Of a DNA stretch of 64,000 nucleotides, positions 37,012 to 45,982 are shown one piece after another. The notes under the pieces were generated by a model. The model was not told the origin of the DNA. It saw only the letters and a list, made by a program, of their open reading frames with translations, and did no database searches. The stretch is from Thermophagus xiamenensis (lineage in GTDB: Bacteria; Bacteroidota; Bacteroidia; Bacteroidales; Marinilabiliaceae). The first letter of the stretch is position 1. Every line of letters begins with the position of its first letter. Made by a program: the position numbers and the translations under genes. Location: the NCBI RefSeq assembly GCF_900112795.1, contig NZ_FONA01000012.1, positions 1 through 64,000 on the forward strand, read 5' to 3'.

Positions 37012-38043
37012 ATGAAAACAATGAAAGCGCTGGTAAAACAAAAACCTGAAAAAGGAATTTGGATGGAAGAAGTCCCTATTCCCGAACCGGGTCATAATGA
37101 TGTTATAATTAATGTAACAAAAAGTTCTATTTGTGGAACCGATTTACATATTTATAAATGGGATGAGTGGGCACAAAAGACCATTAAAACACCATTGATA
37201 ATAGGACATGAATATGTAGGTTATGTTGCAGCAGTCGGGTCAGAGGTGAAAAATGTTAAAGAAGGGGATAGGGTTACCGGGGAAGGACATATTTCCTGCG
37301 GACACTGTCGTAACTGTCGTCGTGGCCGTCAGCATATTTGTGAGAGAACAGTTGGCATTGGAGTTAATATCAACGGGGCTTTTGCCGAATATGTCAGGGT
37401 CCCCTCAAATAATGTTATGAAAATTAATTCCCAAATACCCGATGATGTTGTGGCTATTATGGACCCTCTGGGAAATGCTACTCATACAGCGCTTTCGTTT
37501 CCTCTTATTGGTGAGGATGTTTTGGTTACCGGTGCCGGACTTATCGGAAGCATGTGTGTGGCAGTGGCCAAATTTGCCGGTGCAAGGTATGTTGTTGCAA
37601 CGGAAATGAATGAATATCGAGCCGAGATTGCGCGGAAAATGGGGGCTACCAGAGTTGTTAATCCTTTGAAGGAAGACCTTGCAGAAGTAGTTCGTGAGTT
37701 GGGAATGATTGGTTTTGACATAGGATTGGAATGTTCAGGCTCAGAGAAAGCTTTTAATCAAATGCTGGCTCATATGTATAATTCCGGGAAGATTTCCTTG
37801 CTTGGCATTTTACCCTCTTCTACAGTTGTTGACTGGAATACCATTATTTTTAAAGGATTGATGCTAAAAGGGATTTATGGCAGAGAAATGTTCGAAACGT
37901 GGTATCAAATGGAACAGATGCTGATGTCAGGTTTGGATGTTTCGCCCATTATTACCCATCGTTTTCCTGTAGACGAGTTCCAAAAAGGATTTGATATTAT
38001 GGAGAAAGGTGATTGCGGTAAGGTCATTTTAAATTGGGAATAA
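37012..38043 (+). CDS. tdh: L-threonine 3-dehydrogenase (zinc-dependent, MDR family)
   Basis: A 343-residue zinc alcohol-dehydrogenase-family enzyme that oxidises threonine to 2-amino-3-ketobutyrate. [15 protein letters not shown] carries the catalytic-zinc Cys and the Tdh-specific W-D-E-W segment; GHEYVGYV gives the zinc His-Glu; [19 protein letters not shown] holds the four structural-zinc cysteines; [10 protein letters not shown] is the NAD-binding loop. Length matches E. coli Tdh. The usual partner kbl is not adjacent. A reverse-oriented copy of the interspersed repeat begins right after the stop codon. Confidence 0.93.
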   Translation: MKTMKALVKQKPEKGIWMEEVPIPEPGHNDVIINVTKSSICGTDLHIYKWDEWAQKTIKTPLIIGHEYVGYVAAVGSEVKNVKEGDRVTGEGHISCGHCRNCRRGRQHICERTVGIGVNINGAFAEYVRVPSNNVMKINSQIPDDVVAIMDPLGNATHTALSFPLIGEDVLVTGAGLIGSMCVAVAKFAGARYVVATEMNEYRAEIARKMGATRVVNPLKEDLAEVVRELGMIGFDIGLECSGSEKAFNQMLAHMYNSGKISLLGILPSSTVVDWNTIIFKGLMLKGIYGREMFETWYQMEQMLMSGLDVSPIITHRFPVDEFQKGFDIMEKGDCGKVILNWE

Positions 38044-38195
38044 TTGCATGAAACGAGCATGGCAACTTTTGCCACAAAAGGACATGTATAAAAGAAAAAG
38101 GCAGAAGTACGCAGGCAAAAGAAGTTTTTAGTGGTTAGTCAATTATCAATAGTGTAGGTTACACCGGGGATTATTGACTAGCCACTAAAAAACTA
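38044..38195 (-). repeat. Interspersed repeat copy, reverse orientation
   Basis: Read on the minus strand it has the same ordered blocks as 21135-21733: a TAGTCA-rich stem, CTTCTGCC, TTTTATACATGTCC, a perfect hairpin TGGCAAAAGTTGCCA and CATGCTCGTTTCAT. The inner stem region differs but still folds (TTTTTAGTGGTTAGTCAAT with ATTGACTAGCCACTAAAAA). It fills the gap between tdh and the DUF6132-like gene. Confidence 0.8.
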
Positions 38196-38215
38196 AATTT
38201 AAGGTTAATTTCAAT

Positions 38216-38431
38216 TTATTTTATTGTCCAAATCAAGCCCAAAACCATGCCCGTAATTGTGCTGTTCCATGGATTACTAGTGATGGGGCAACTGCCTGAA
38301 TTACATCCTATAAAGTAATAATAGGCATAACCTAAAATACCGCCAAGTGCAATTCCCAAGGCCATTCTAAACATCCTTGACATTTTTTTGTTTTCTTTGC
38401 TATTTCTTTCGTTAATCTGTTCTTTTTGCAT
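38216..38431 (-). CDS. Small membrane protein, DUF6132-like
   Basis: A 71-residue protein with two glycine-rich membrane segments (MALGIALGGILGYAYYYFIG and ITGMVLGLIWTI) around GCNSGSCPITSNPWNS. This Cys-x-x-Gly-x-Cys-Pro-Ile-Thr-Ser motif is what I associate with DUF6132 proteins; the recognition is from memory. A start at Met17 (38383) would remove the charged N-terminus. The function is unknown; the paired Cys suggest metal or redox chemistry. Confidence 0.6.
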   Translation of the reverse strand: MQKEQINERNSKENKKMSRMFRMALGIALGGILGYAYYYFIGCNSGSCPITSNPWNSTITGMVLGLIWTIK

Positions 38432-38508
38432 GTAGATTTAATTTTAGTGTTTGATTTGTTGGACATGTAAAGATATTTAAAAATATAGATAATTAAAAGT
38501 GTTTGTGT

Positions 38509-39717
38509 ATGTCTTGTCGGTTTTTTGTGGTAATTTTCCTGTTTTCATTTGTGATACTACCCGTAACCGGGCAGCAAACCGATACTTTTGTTGAAGAATG
38601 GAAACAGTACCGAAATGCCGATGACCATGAAAAAAATTTCAAGGAAATTTCTTTTCTACGTGCTCTTGAAAGATTTGTTAAAAATTGCGATGCTCTCAAC
38701 CGGTATGCAGAGGAACTGAATGATTGGAAAATTGAGGTTTCGGAAGATGCAAAGTTTTCTGTTTTAGCAACCGTTGTGTCTTATGAGTTAAGGCCTGATA
38801 AATTTATTTATTGTATCAAATCTAATGATTCTGGAACAGCATTTGGGTTTTCCAGAGAGATTAATCGTCCATTGGACAAAGGATGGACTTTAAACTATGA
38901 TTTGTTGCCTTTATCAGAAGATACATTGGTAGGGTTGAAAGTATTTGTTCAAGGCAAGCTGTGGTTAGACATTCCCGACCTTAATACAGCTATTTTATTG
39001 GAAAGTTTGTTGCGGAGTGGTGGAAGTGAATCCATTTTCCAACTTTCAGAAAAAATTCAAAAGCGGCTTAGCCTGATGATGAGTCAGCCGGAGCTGTTTT
39101 TTAATGATTTTTCGGGGTTTAGCGGCCTTTCAACTCTGCTGTTGCCTAAAGAAGGTTTAAAAATAGTAACCTGGAATATAGAAGAACGGGATGGTGACCA
39201 CCATTTTTATGGTAAAATTGCCATTAATAAGGGTGAGGGACAAATTAATGTATTCCAACTTAGAGACAATTTTAGAGACATTTCTCAACCCGAATATGCT
39301 TCTTTACAATTCCCCGATTGGTACGGTGCCGTATATTACCATGTTATCCCAATTCATTACAAAAAAGATATTTATTATACCCTTCTTGGGTATAATGGGA
39401 AGGATGCCTTTTCAAAATTAAGGGTGATAGATGTTTTATACTTCAATGAAAAGGGATATCCTAACTTTGGTGCCTCGGTATTTAATATTAATGGTCGGCT
39501 TAAAAAACGATTATTATTTGAATATAACAACAATGCCGGTATGATGCTCAAGTATGATGAAAGGGAGAAAAAGATAGTTATGGACCATTTGTCGCCAATG
39601 GATGCTGTGTATGAGGGATACAGGAGCTATTATGTCCCGGACTTGACGTATGATGCCCTTGAATACCGGAAAGGCCAGTGGGTTTTATTACAAGGTATTG
39701 AATATCCAAACAGATAA
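38509..39717 (+). CDS. Secreted protein of unknown function
   Basis: A 402-residue protein with a signal peptide (FFVVIFLFSFVILPVTGQ). I prefer ATG at 38509 over an in-frame TTG at 38503. No catalytic motif is recognised. Features are a helical first third, an aromatic-rich middle (FPDWYGAVYYHVIPIHYKKDIYYTLLGYNGKD) and a beta-rich C-terminal half with repeated Y-D-E segments, ending YRKGQWVLLQGIEYPNR. Proteins of this look are widespread but uncharacterised in Bacteroidota. It ends about 50 bases before the cobalamin riboswitch, and is not necessarily linked to it. Confidence 0.75.
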   Translation: MSCRFFVVIFLFSFVILPVTGQQTDTFVEEWKQYRNADDHEKNFKEISFLRALERFVKNCDALNRYAEELNDWKIEVSEDAKFSVLATVVSYELRPDKFIYCIKSNDSGTAFGFSREINRPLDKGWTLNYDLLPLSEDTLVGLKVFVQGKLWLDIPDLNTAILLESLLRSGGSESIFQLSEKIQKRLSLMMSQPELFFNDFSGFSGLSTLLLPKEGLKIVTWNIEERDGDHHFYGKIAINKGEGQINVFQLRDNFRDISQPEYASLQFPDWYGAVYYHVIPIHYKKDIYYTLLGYNGKDAFSKLRVIDVLYFNEKGYPNFGASVFNINGRLKKRLLFEYNNNAGMMLKYDEREKKIVMDHLSPMDAVYEGYRSYYVPDLTYDALEYRKGQWVLLQGIEYPNR

Positions 39718-39724
39718 AGAAATA

Positions 39725-39754
39725 TTGTAGTTATAGTATATTATTGTAATTTTG
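39725..39754 (+). promoter_or_regulatory. Promoter of the cobalamin-uptake operon
   Basis: TTG at 39725-39727 and TAATTTTG at 39747-39754 are 19 bp apart, matching the Bacteroidota TTG-N19-TAnnTTTG arrangement. The predicted start lies just before the riboswitch. Confidence 0.6.
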
Positions 39755-39765
39755 CAAACGTGTGA

Positions 39766-39975
39766 AACAGGTGCATATTGCCTAAGAGGGAATCCGGTGA
39801 TCTGGTTGAACAACAGAAAATCCGGAGCTGTACCCGCAGCTGTGATCCCATTTTGTGGTTGCAACATTACTGGCCACTGGATAAATTAAAATTCCTAAGT
39901 TCAATTTCATCTTTAGGGATATAAAGTCCGGGAAGGCGTTGCAATCGGGAAAGCCAGAAGACCTGCCTGTATACC
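39766..39975 (+). ncRNA. Cobalamin riboswitch
   Basis: A B12-sensing leader that switches off the downstream genes when cobalamin is plentiful. Recognisable parts, in order, are the opening CAGGTGCATATTGCCTAAGAGGGAATCCGGTGAT (split: CAGGTGC, then AGAGGGAATCCGGTG), AAATCCGGAGCTGTACCCGC, GCCACTGG, GGGAAGGCG, and the B12 box AGCCAGAAGACCTGCC at about 39952-39967. The ribosome-binding GGGAGG and start codon of the binding-protein gene follow 35-45 bases later, so control of translation is likely; no T-run terminator was seen. Confidence 0.92.
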
Positions 39976-40011
39976 CATGATTAACCAATTAAACTTTCGG
40001 GAGGTAAAGTA

Positions 40012-41163
40012 ATGGTATTTAAAAATCTTTTGATGAGTGGTCTTTTGACCTTAATGTTTTTGTCTTCTTGTCAAAGTCCTAACACAGAAGATCCTGTTCT
40101 GAAATTATTTGCTGATTTTCAACCAGACTCTGTTTTTCAGCCAACCTATGCTAAAGGTTTTTCGATTTACTACTATGATAGTCTCAAGTTGATTTATATT
40201 GCTGACCCTTGGGATGAAACTGCTCCCGGTAAATACATTCTTGCTGGTTCCGGGCCTTGTCCTAAACAATTTAAATCACCTGATTTGGATTATTTGAGAT
40301 ATCCTGTAAAAAATTGGTCGGCTTTTTCTTCAACTCAAATAGAGTTTGCCAATAAAATTGGTGTTCTTAATACTCTCGGAAGCGTGGCTGAACCTCAATA
40401 TATTTCCAATCAATATGTGCATGAGAGGCTTCGAAAGGGGAAAATTAAAAATATAGGAATGGCCTATTCGCCTGATATAGAGGTTTTGTTATCCTCTTCA
40501 CCACAATTCGTATTCGTGGCGCCATTTAAAGATAACAAATATACGCCCCTTCTCGATGCAGGGTTTCTATTAATTTATGATAGCAGTTATCTGGAATCAT
40601 CGCCCTTAGGAAGGGCTGAATGGCTAATATTTTTTAGTGCGTTTTTTGATAAGGAAAAGGTTGCTATTCGGGAATTTAAGAATATTGAGCGGCAGTATAA
40701 CAGTATTGCCGTAAAAGCTAATGCGGTTAACTTTAAACCCGATATCCTTACCGGGCATATATATAATGATGTGTGGTATATGCCTGCCGGCGATAGTTAT
40801 ATGGCCCAACTATTTGAGGATGCCGGTGCTGATTATCGTTATAAGAATAGGGCTGGTACAGGTTCTATAGGTCTGGATTTTGAGACGGTATTTAATGATT
40901 TTCATTCAAGTGATATATGGGTATTGATCGTAAATCACCAAGGAACTTTTAATAAGTCCGATTTGTTGCAGATGGATGAGCGATATGCCGGCTTTGAAGC
41001 TTTTAAAAAGGATAGGATATTAGTAAGTAATTCCAATTATTCCGGATTTTTTGAAAAAGGAATTGTTGAACCGGATGTTATTTTAAAAGATTTGGCATTT
41101 TATCTTCATCCCAACCTTTTCCCTGATTATGAACCTGTTTATTTCCAATGGTTGAAAGAATGA
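40012..41163 (+). CDS. btuF: Corrinoid ABC transporter substrate-binding lipoprotein
   Basis: A 383-residue periplasmic lipoprotein (LSSC lipobox near Cys20) that should deliver cobalamin to the BtuCD permease. It follows the two-lobed, helix-linked fold: the first lobe has NKIGVLNTLGSVAEPQYISN, the second GHIYNDVWYMPAGDSYMAQLFEDAGADY and a C-terminal IVEPDVILKDLAFYLHP. It is longer than E. coli BtuF (about 266). The cobalamin ligand is assigned from the riboswitch and operon rather than from its own residues. The permease gene starts 4 bases after its stop. Confidence 0.85.
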   Translation: MVFKNLLMSGLLTLMFLSSCQSPNTEDPVLKLFADFQPDSVFQPTYAKGFSIYYYDSLKLIYIADPWDETAPGKYILAGSGPCPKQFKSPDLDYLRYPVKNWSAFSSTQIEFANKIGVLNTLGSVAEPQYISNQYVHERLRKGKIKNIGMAYSPDIEVLLSSSPQFVFVAPFKDNKYTPLLDAGFLLIYDSSYLESSPLGRAEWLIFFSAFFDKEKVAIREFKNIERQYNSIAVKANAVNFKPDILTGHIYNDVWYMPAGDSYMAQLFEDAGADYRYKNRAGTGSIGLDFETVFNDFHSSDIWVLIVNHQGTFNKSDLLQMDERYAGFEAFKKDRILVSNSNYSGFFEKGIVEPDVILKDLAFYLHPNLFPDYEPVYFQWLKE

Positions 41164-41167
41164 TTCC

Positions 41168-42238
41168 ATGCAAAAAGTTTTTGTCCCTTCTTTAACCAAG
41201 CGTTCCTATCGAACAATATGGCTTGTAATCTTGGTTTTACTTTCATTTTCTTTGTTTATGCTCAACCTTCTTTTGGGCTCTGTTTCTATTCCTGTAGAGG
41301 ATATCTTTAAAATAATTATAGGAAGTAACATAGAAAATGAAAGTTGGAGTTTTATAATATTAAAAAGTCGCCTTCCACAAACGATAACTGCCATGCTAGC
41401 CGGTGCCGGGTTGGCTGTCGGAGGGTTACAGATGCAAACTTTATTTAGGAATCCTTTGGCCGGTCCATCTATTTTGGGTATTAGTTCCGGCGCCGGATTA
41501 GGTGTAGCCATTGTTCTTATGTTTGCCGGTAAAATAGGTGGCGTTGCATTAAGTGGGTTTGGGTTGGCCGGACATCTTTCAGTTGCTGCTGCTGCATTTG
41601 CCGGAGCAATGGTTGTTTTAATGCTGGTATTGTTTCTTTCGCGCCATATAAAAGATAATGCTGTATTGCTAATTGTGGGCATTATGGTCGGTTATGCTGC
41701 TTCAGCTTTAGTCGGTATATTGAAGTTTTACAGTATGAGAGAAGATGTCCATGCCTATGTAATATGGGGTTTAGGCAGTTTTTCTACGGTTAATTGGTCA
41801 CAAATGAAGATATTGTTTCCCGTGGTTATTTTGGGGTTAACGGGTTCATTTTTTTTGGTAAAACCTTTAAATGTGATGTTATTAGGCGAACAGTATGCCG
41901 GCAATCTTGGCGTTAATATTCGGATATCAAAATTTTTAATTATTTTAATTACAGGATTACTAACCGCAACTATCACTGCATTTTGTGGTCCGATAGCTTT
42001 TCTGGGATTAGCAGTTCCTCATTTAACCAAAGGGCTTTTACGAACCTCGGACCATAAAATACTATTGCCGGCAGTTATTTTTTTTGGGTGTGCAGTGGCA
42101 TTATTTTCAAATTTAATTGCGCGGATGCCCGGATTTGAAGGAGGATTGCCTATTAATGCCGTTACCAGTATTATTGGAGCGCCTGTGGTTCTCTCTGTTA
42201 TTTTGAGAAGGAGAAATTTCAGAAAGGCCGGATTTTAG
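41168..42238 (+). CDS. btuC: Vitamin B12 ABC transporter permease
   Basis: A 356-residue FecCD/BtuC-type inner-membrane permease with about ten helices. RLPQTITAMLAGAGLAVGGLQMQTLFRNPLAGP is the family entry motif (split: RLPQTITAMLAGAGLAVGG, MQTLFRNPLAGP), GISSGAGLGVA follows, and FCGPIAFLGLAVPHLTKGLL is the ATPase-coupling segment. Length is normal. It is translated from the same message as btuF. Confidence 0.93.
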   Translation: MQKVFVPSLTKRSYRTIWLVILVLLSFSLFMLNLLLGSVSIPVEDIFKIIIGSNIENESWSFIILKSRLPQTITAMLAGAGLAVGGLQMQTLFRNPLAGPSILGISSGAGLGVAIVLMFAGKIGGVALSGFGLAGHLSVAAAAFAGAMVVLMLVLFLSRHIKDNAVLLIVGIMVGYAASALVGILKFYSMREDVHAYVIWGLGSFSTVNWSQMKILFPVVILGLTGSFFLVKPLNVMLLGEQYAGNLGVNIRISKFLIILITGLLTATITAFCGPIAFLGLAVPHLTKGLLRTSDHKILLPAVIFFGCAVALFSNLIARMPGFEGGLPINAVTSIIGAPVVLSVILRRRNFRKAGF

Positions 42239-42324
42239 AAAAGGTAATGGACCAAAAATCGCGACTATTGCCCTAAAAAAACATATATATAATGTGAATA
42301 GACAGAAAAGCAATTTAGTGATTA

Positions 42325-42375
42325 AGGAAAGTCATTGGTGTTGGTTCTACTAATTCATAAGGTCCAATGACTGAA
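42325..42375. repeat. Hairpin related to the interspersed repeat stem
   Basis: AGTCATTGG (about 42328) pairs with CCAATGACT (about 42363) across a 26-base loop. The sequence resembles the stem part of the 198-bp repeats (AGTCATTGGTGGTTAGTC). It lies in the 190-base gap inside the B12 operon. Confidence 0.4.
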
Positions 42376-42430
42376 CATTCATATTAAATCCCATTAAATT
42401 AATAATCTAAATAGTACGAAATAAATTATC

Positions 42431-43459
42431 ATGTCATTAAATTCTCTACCATTAATATCCACTAAAGATCTTGCTATAGGGTATAAAAATCCGAAAAGGG
42501 GTAGGCACGTACTTCATTCCGATATTAATGTAAAACTTAATGCCGGAGAATTTGCCTGTTTGCTGGGGCCCAATGGTTCCGGGAAATCTACTTTACTACA
42601 CACGTTATGCGGTTTTATTCCGGCTTTGGGAGGAGATGTGTTTATAGGCGACAGTCCTGTTACATCCATCTCTAACAAAGAGATGTCACGGCTAGTTAGT
42701 GTGGTTTTAACCGAGCGGATCGAAGTTGCCAATATGACCGTTTTTGATTTGGTGTCTTTAGGACGCTCTCCATATACAGGATTTTTTGGTCAAATGAAGA
42801 GCCGGGATGTCAAAAAGGTGAAGGAAGCCATAGCTGCAGTTGGTTTAAATGACTTTGAAGACAGACCACTTACCCAAATGAGTGATGGAGAGAGGCAGAA
42901 AGCTTTAATTGCGAAGGCACTGGTTCAGGAAACCCCCATGATTGTTTTGGATGAGCCTACTGCCTTTTTAGATCTGCCCAGTCGGATTGAACTCATGAAT
43001 TTATTACGTAAGCTTTCGCATGAGCGAAACAAAGGCATTTTACTTTCAACGCACGACCTTGATTTGGCCCTTCAAATGGCTGATAAAATTTGGTTATTAG
43101 CCAAAGGGAAAAAAATAGAAAGCGGAACCCCTGAAGATTTGGTCCTTACTAATGAATTTAGACGTTTTTTTGAGCGGGAAGGGATTTTATTCGATAATAG
43201 TACCGGACAGTTTACGGTTGATAAACGGAATCTCAAATCAATTCGTGTTATAGGTAAAGGTATTGAATATAAATGGGTGAGTCGGGCTTTGGCACGAAAA
43301 GGGTTTGAGGCTTCTGATAATTCTTATTCGGACATTGAGGTAGAAATACGCTCTGATGGAACACCGGAATATTTGGTAACAGGTCCTTCGGGTAAAACCC
43401 ACAAGCTTAGAACTATTGAAGACCTGTTAGAACAGATTGACCAGGAAAATAATTCGTAG
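42431..43459 (+). CDS. btuD: Vitamin B12 ABC transporter ATPase with C-terminal extension
   Basis: A 342-residue ATPase that drives BtuC. Walker A is LLGPNGSGKSTLLHTLCG, the signature is MSDGERQKALIAKAL, Walker B is MIVLDEPTAFLD, and the switch His is in LSTHDLDLAL. The core ends near residue 255; another roughly 85 residues follow (ending DLLEQIDQENNS) with IRVIGKGIEYKWVSRALARK and VEIRSDGTPEYLVTGPSGK. This tail is absent from E. coli BtuD and may be a regulatory domain. It starts 192 bases after btuC but is on the same strand and probably co-transcribed. Confidence 0.88.
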   Translation: MSLNSLPLISTKDLAIGYKNPKRGRHVLHSDINVKLNAGEFACLLGPNGSGKSTLLHTLCGFIPALGGDVFIGDSPVTSISNKEMSRLVSVVLTERIEVANMTVFDLVSLGRSPYTGFFGQMKSRDVKKVKEAIAAVGLNDFEDRPLTQMSDGERQKALIAKALVQETPMIVLDEPTAFLDLPSRIELMNLLRKLSHERNKGILLSTHDLDLALQMADKIWLLAKGKKIESGTPEDLVLTNEFRRFFEREGILFDNSTGQFTVDKRNLKSIRVIGKGIEYKWVSRALARKGFEASDNSYSDIEVEIRSDGTPEYLVTGPSGKTHKLRTIEDLLEQIDQENNS

Positions 43460-43573
43460 TGACAGGTAATATTCTGCCTATCTGTCAGCATCTTGTTTCG
43501 GGCATTCATTTGGCATAACCTTTGTTTTATAGAGGCGAAAATTTTGTTTAATCCATTCAAACGATAAAGAGTT

Positions 43574-45628
43574 ATGCAAAAAGGGAAAATAGGTGTTAGT
43601 ACCGACAACATCTTTCCAATAATTAAGAAATATCTTTATTCCGATCATGAGATCTTTCTTCGTGAATTGGTCTCCAATGCTGTTGATGCCACACAAAAGC
43701 TAAATACACTGGCCCGATTGGGCGATTTCAAGGGTGAGTTGGGAGACACAACCATACGCATTGCCGTTGATGAAAAAAAGAAAACCATTACCATTTCGGA
43801 CCGAGGGGTGGGAATGACAGCTGAAGAGATTGATAAGTACATCAATCAGGTTGCGTTTTCCGGTGCCAACGATTTCCTGGAAAAATATAAAAAAGATGCC
43901 AATGCCATTATTGGGCACTTCGGATTGGGCTTTTACTCTGCTTTCATGGTTTCCAAGAAGGTTGAAATTCATACATTATCGTATAAAGAAGGAGCTCAGG
44001 CTGTAAAGTGGGAGTGTGACGGAAGTCCCGAATATTCTATCGAAGAGATTGACAAGAAGGAGCGGGGAACTGATATTGTGCTCTTTATTGATGATGAAAA
44101 CAAGCAATTTGCCGATAAGAATGAGATTGAAAGACTTCTGAAAAAGTATTGCCGCTTTTTGCCCATCCCTATTGCTATCGGGAAAAAAACGAAGTGGGAA
44201 GATGGAAAAGAAGTGGAAACCGATGAAGACAATATCGTTAACGAAACGAAACCATTGTGGACGCAAACTCCTTCCGGCCTGAAAGAGGACGATTACAAGA
44301 AGTTTTATCACAGCCTTTACCCAATGGCTGAAGATCCCTTGTTTAATATACATCTGAATGTTGATTATCCTTTTAATCTTACAGGGATTCTTTACTTCCC
44401 CAAGATTAGAAACAATATTGAAATACAGAAAAATAAGATTCAACTCTATTGCAATCAGGTCTATGTCACCGATTCGGTAGAAGGCATTGTCCCTGAATTT
44501 CTTACACTTCTGCATGGTGTTATCGACTCGCCTGACATCCCGTTAAATGTTTCAAGGTCTTATCTTCAGAGCGATTCTAACGTAAAGAAAATCTCAAGCC
44601 ATATTACCAAAAAGGTTGCCGACAGGTTGGATGAGATTTTCCGAAATGAAAGAAAGTCTTTTGAAGAGAAATGGGACGACCTGAAGATATTTATTGAGTA
44701 CGGAATGCTCACCGATGAGAAATTTTATGAACGTGCTCAAAAATTTGCATTGTTGAAAAATACCGAGGGCAAATATTTTACTTTCGAAGAGTATAAAAAC
44801 ATTATTAAAGACCTTCAAACCGATAAGGACAAGCAACTGGTTTATCTGTATGCCACCAATAAAGAAGATCAGTATTCTTTCATTGAGGCGGCCAAAAATA
44901 AAGGTTATGATGTTCTGTTAATGGATGGTCAGCTGGATACTCACTTTATAAATCATTTGGAACAAAAGTTTGATAAAGCCCGGTTTGTGAGGGTCGATAG
45001 TGACGTTCCTGAAAAACTCATTCCTAAGGAAGAAAAGAATGAGTTAAAATTAACCGAAGCAGAAAAAGATAATTTGACGCAACTATTTAAATCGCAAACA
45101 CCCAATATAAACAATGCTAACTTTATTGTCGCATTCGAAGCTTTGGATGAGAATGATAAGCCTGTTATGATTACTCAACAGGAGTTTATGAGACGGATGA
45201 AAGATATGAGCCAAACCGGGGGTGGACCAATGATGTTTTATGGCGATATGCCCGACAGTTATAACCTTGTGGTTAATGGAAATCATAAACTCATCCGCCG
45301 GATTGCCGATGATTGTGAGAAAGAAGTAGGGGAAAAAGCTAATGAGTTGAGAGATAAAATTAAAAATTTAGAAACCCGCAAGTCGGAACTTGAGAAAGCT
45401 AAAGAAGGGAAGAAAGAAGAAGAAATACCTCAAGCTCAAAAAGAGGAACTTCAGGATGTGGAAAAGCAAATTAGTGAACTTAGGAAACAAAAGGATGATG
45501 TGTTGAGCGATTATGCAGCGAAAAATAAACTGGTTTCCCAACTTATAGATTTGGCACTTCTTTCAAATAATATGTTGAAGGGTGAAGCCTTGAGCCGTTT
45601 TGTTCAAAGAAGTTTGGAGTTGATTTAA
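43574..45628 (+). CDS. htpG: Molecular chaperone HtpG (Hsp90 family)
   Basis: A 684-residue ATP-dependent chaperone. The N-terminal GHKL ATPase is complete: FLRELVSNAVDATQK with the catalytic Glu and metal-binding Asn, DRGVGMTAEEID, and GHFGLGFYSAFMVS. The middle domain holds GIVDSPDIPLNVSR-like GVIDSPDIPLNVSRSYLQ and NVKKISSHITKKV. A charged coiled-coil-like insert around residues 595-650 (EKAKEGKKEEEIPQAQKEEL) precedes the dimerisation end, a lineage-type feature. A terminator follows. Confidence 0.97.
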   Translation: MQKGKIGVSTDNIFPIIKKYLYSDHEIFLRELVSNAVDATQKLNTLARLGDFKGELGDTTIRIAVDEKKKTITISDRGVGMTAEEIDKYINQVAFSGANDFLEKYKKDANAIIGHFGLGFYSAFMVSKKVEIHTLSYKEGAQAVKWECDGSPEYSIEEIDKKERGTDIVLFIDDENKQFADKNEIERLLKKYCRFLPIPIAIGKKTKWEDGKEVETDEDNIVNETKPLWTQTPSGLKEDDYKKFYHSLYPMAEDPLFNIHLNVDYPFNLTGILYFPKIRNNIEIQKNKIQLYCNQVYVTDSVEGIVPEFLTLLHGVIDSPDIPLNVSRSYLQSDSNVKKISSHITKKVADRLDEIFRNERKSFEEKWDDLKIFIEYGMLTDEKFYERAQKFALLKNTEGKYFTFEEYKNIIKDLQTDKDKQLVYLYATNKEDQYSFIEAAKNKGYDVLLMDGQLDTHFINHLEQKFDKARFVRVDSDVPEKLIPKEEKNELKLTEAEKDNLTQLFKSQTPNINNANFIVAFEALDENDKPVMITQQEFMRRMKDMSQTGGGPMMFYGDMPDSYNLVVNGNHKLIRRIADDCEKEVGEKANELRDKIKNLETRKSELEKAKEGKKEEEIPQAQKEELQDVEKQISELRKQKDDVLSDYAAKNKLVSQLIDLALLSNNMLKGEALSRFVQRSLELI

Positions 45629-45703
45629 ATCCTCCGGCCAAAGGCTTGACTGCATAACTGTAGTATTTTGTAGTTTGATTGAAGTGTTGTAAAATACCAA
45701 AGA

Positions 45704-45770
45704 CTGCCGGGATGGTTTTAATAATGAATCGGATTTTGAGATTAACCATTCCGGCAGCCTTTTTTATTTT
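45704..45770. terminator. Terminator after htpG
   Basis: The long stem CTGCCGGGATGGTT pairs with AACCATTCCGGCAG (one G-T pair), followed by CCTTTTTTATTTTT. The 216 bases from here to batE show nothing recognisable. Confidence 0.8.
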
Positions 45771-45982
45771 TATCTGCTTGGTTTGGGGTAAGATTTCTAA
45801 CTTTAACCTTTACTGAAGTTGTATAATGTAAAAGATTTCAGATTTTAATTCAATCTTTAATATCGAAAAATTTGATTCACTATTTTTAGAGAATCACGGA
45901 AGTATTTCGGGCTTCAAAACGAAGGAATACTTTACCGGCATTGAACCCTTTTGAAGGTATTAAAGTTGTATCTATACGTATT

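Noticed and set aside
39782-39988. 68-codon ORF on the minus strand
   Set aside because: It falls within the cobalamin riboswitch and has no coding character.
41206-41682. 158-codon minus-strand ORF
   Set aside because: Antisense to btuC; the Pro/Ala/Asn-rich composition is what a hydrophobic gene gives on the other strand.
43976-44515. 179-codon ORF on the minus strand
   Set aside because: It lies entirely antisense to htpG, with composition expected of a shadow frame and no motif.
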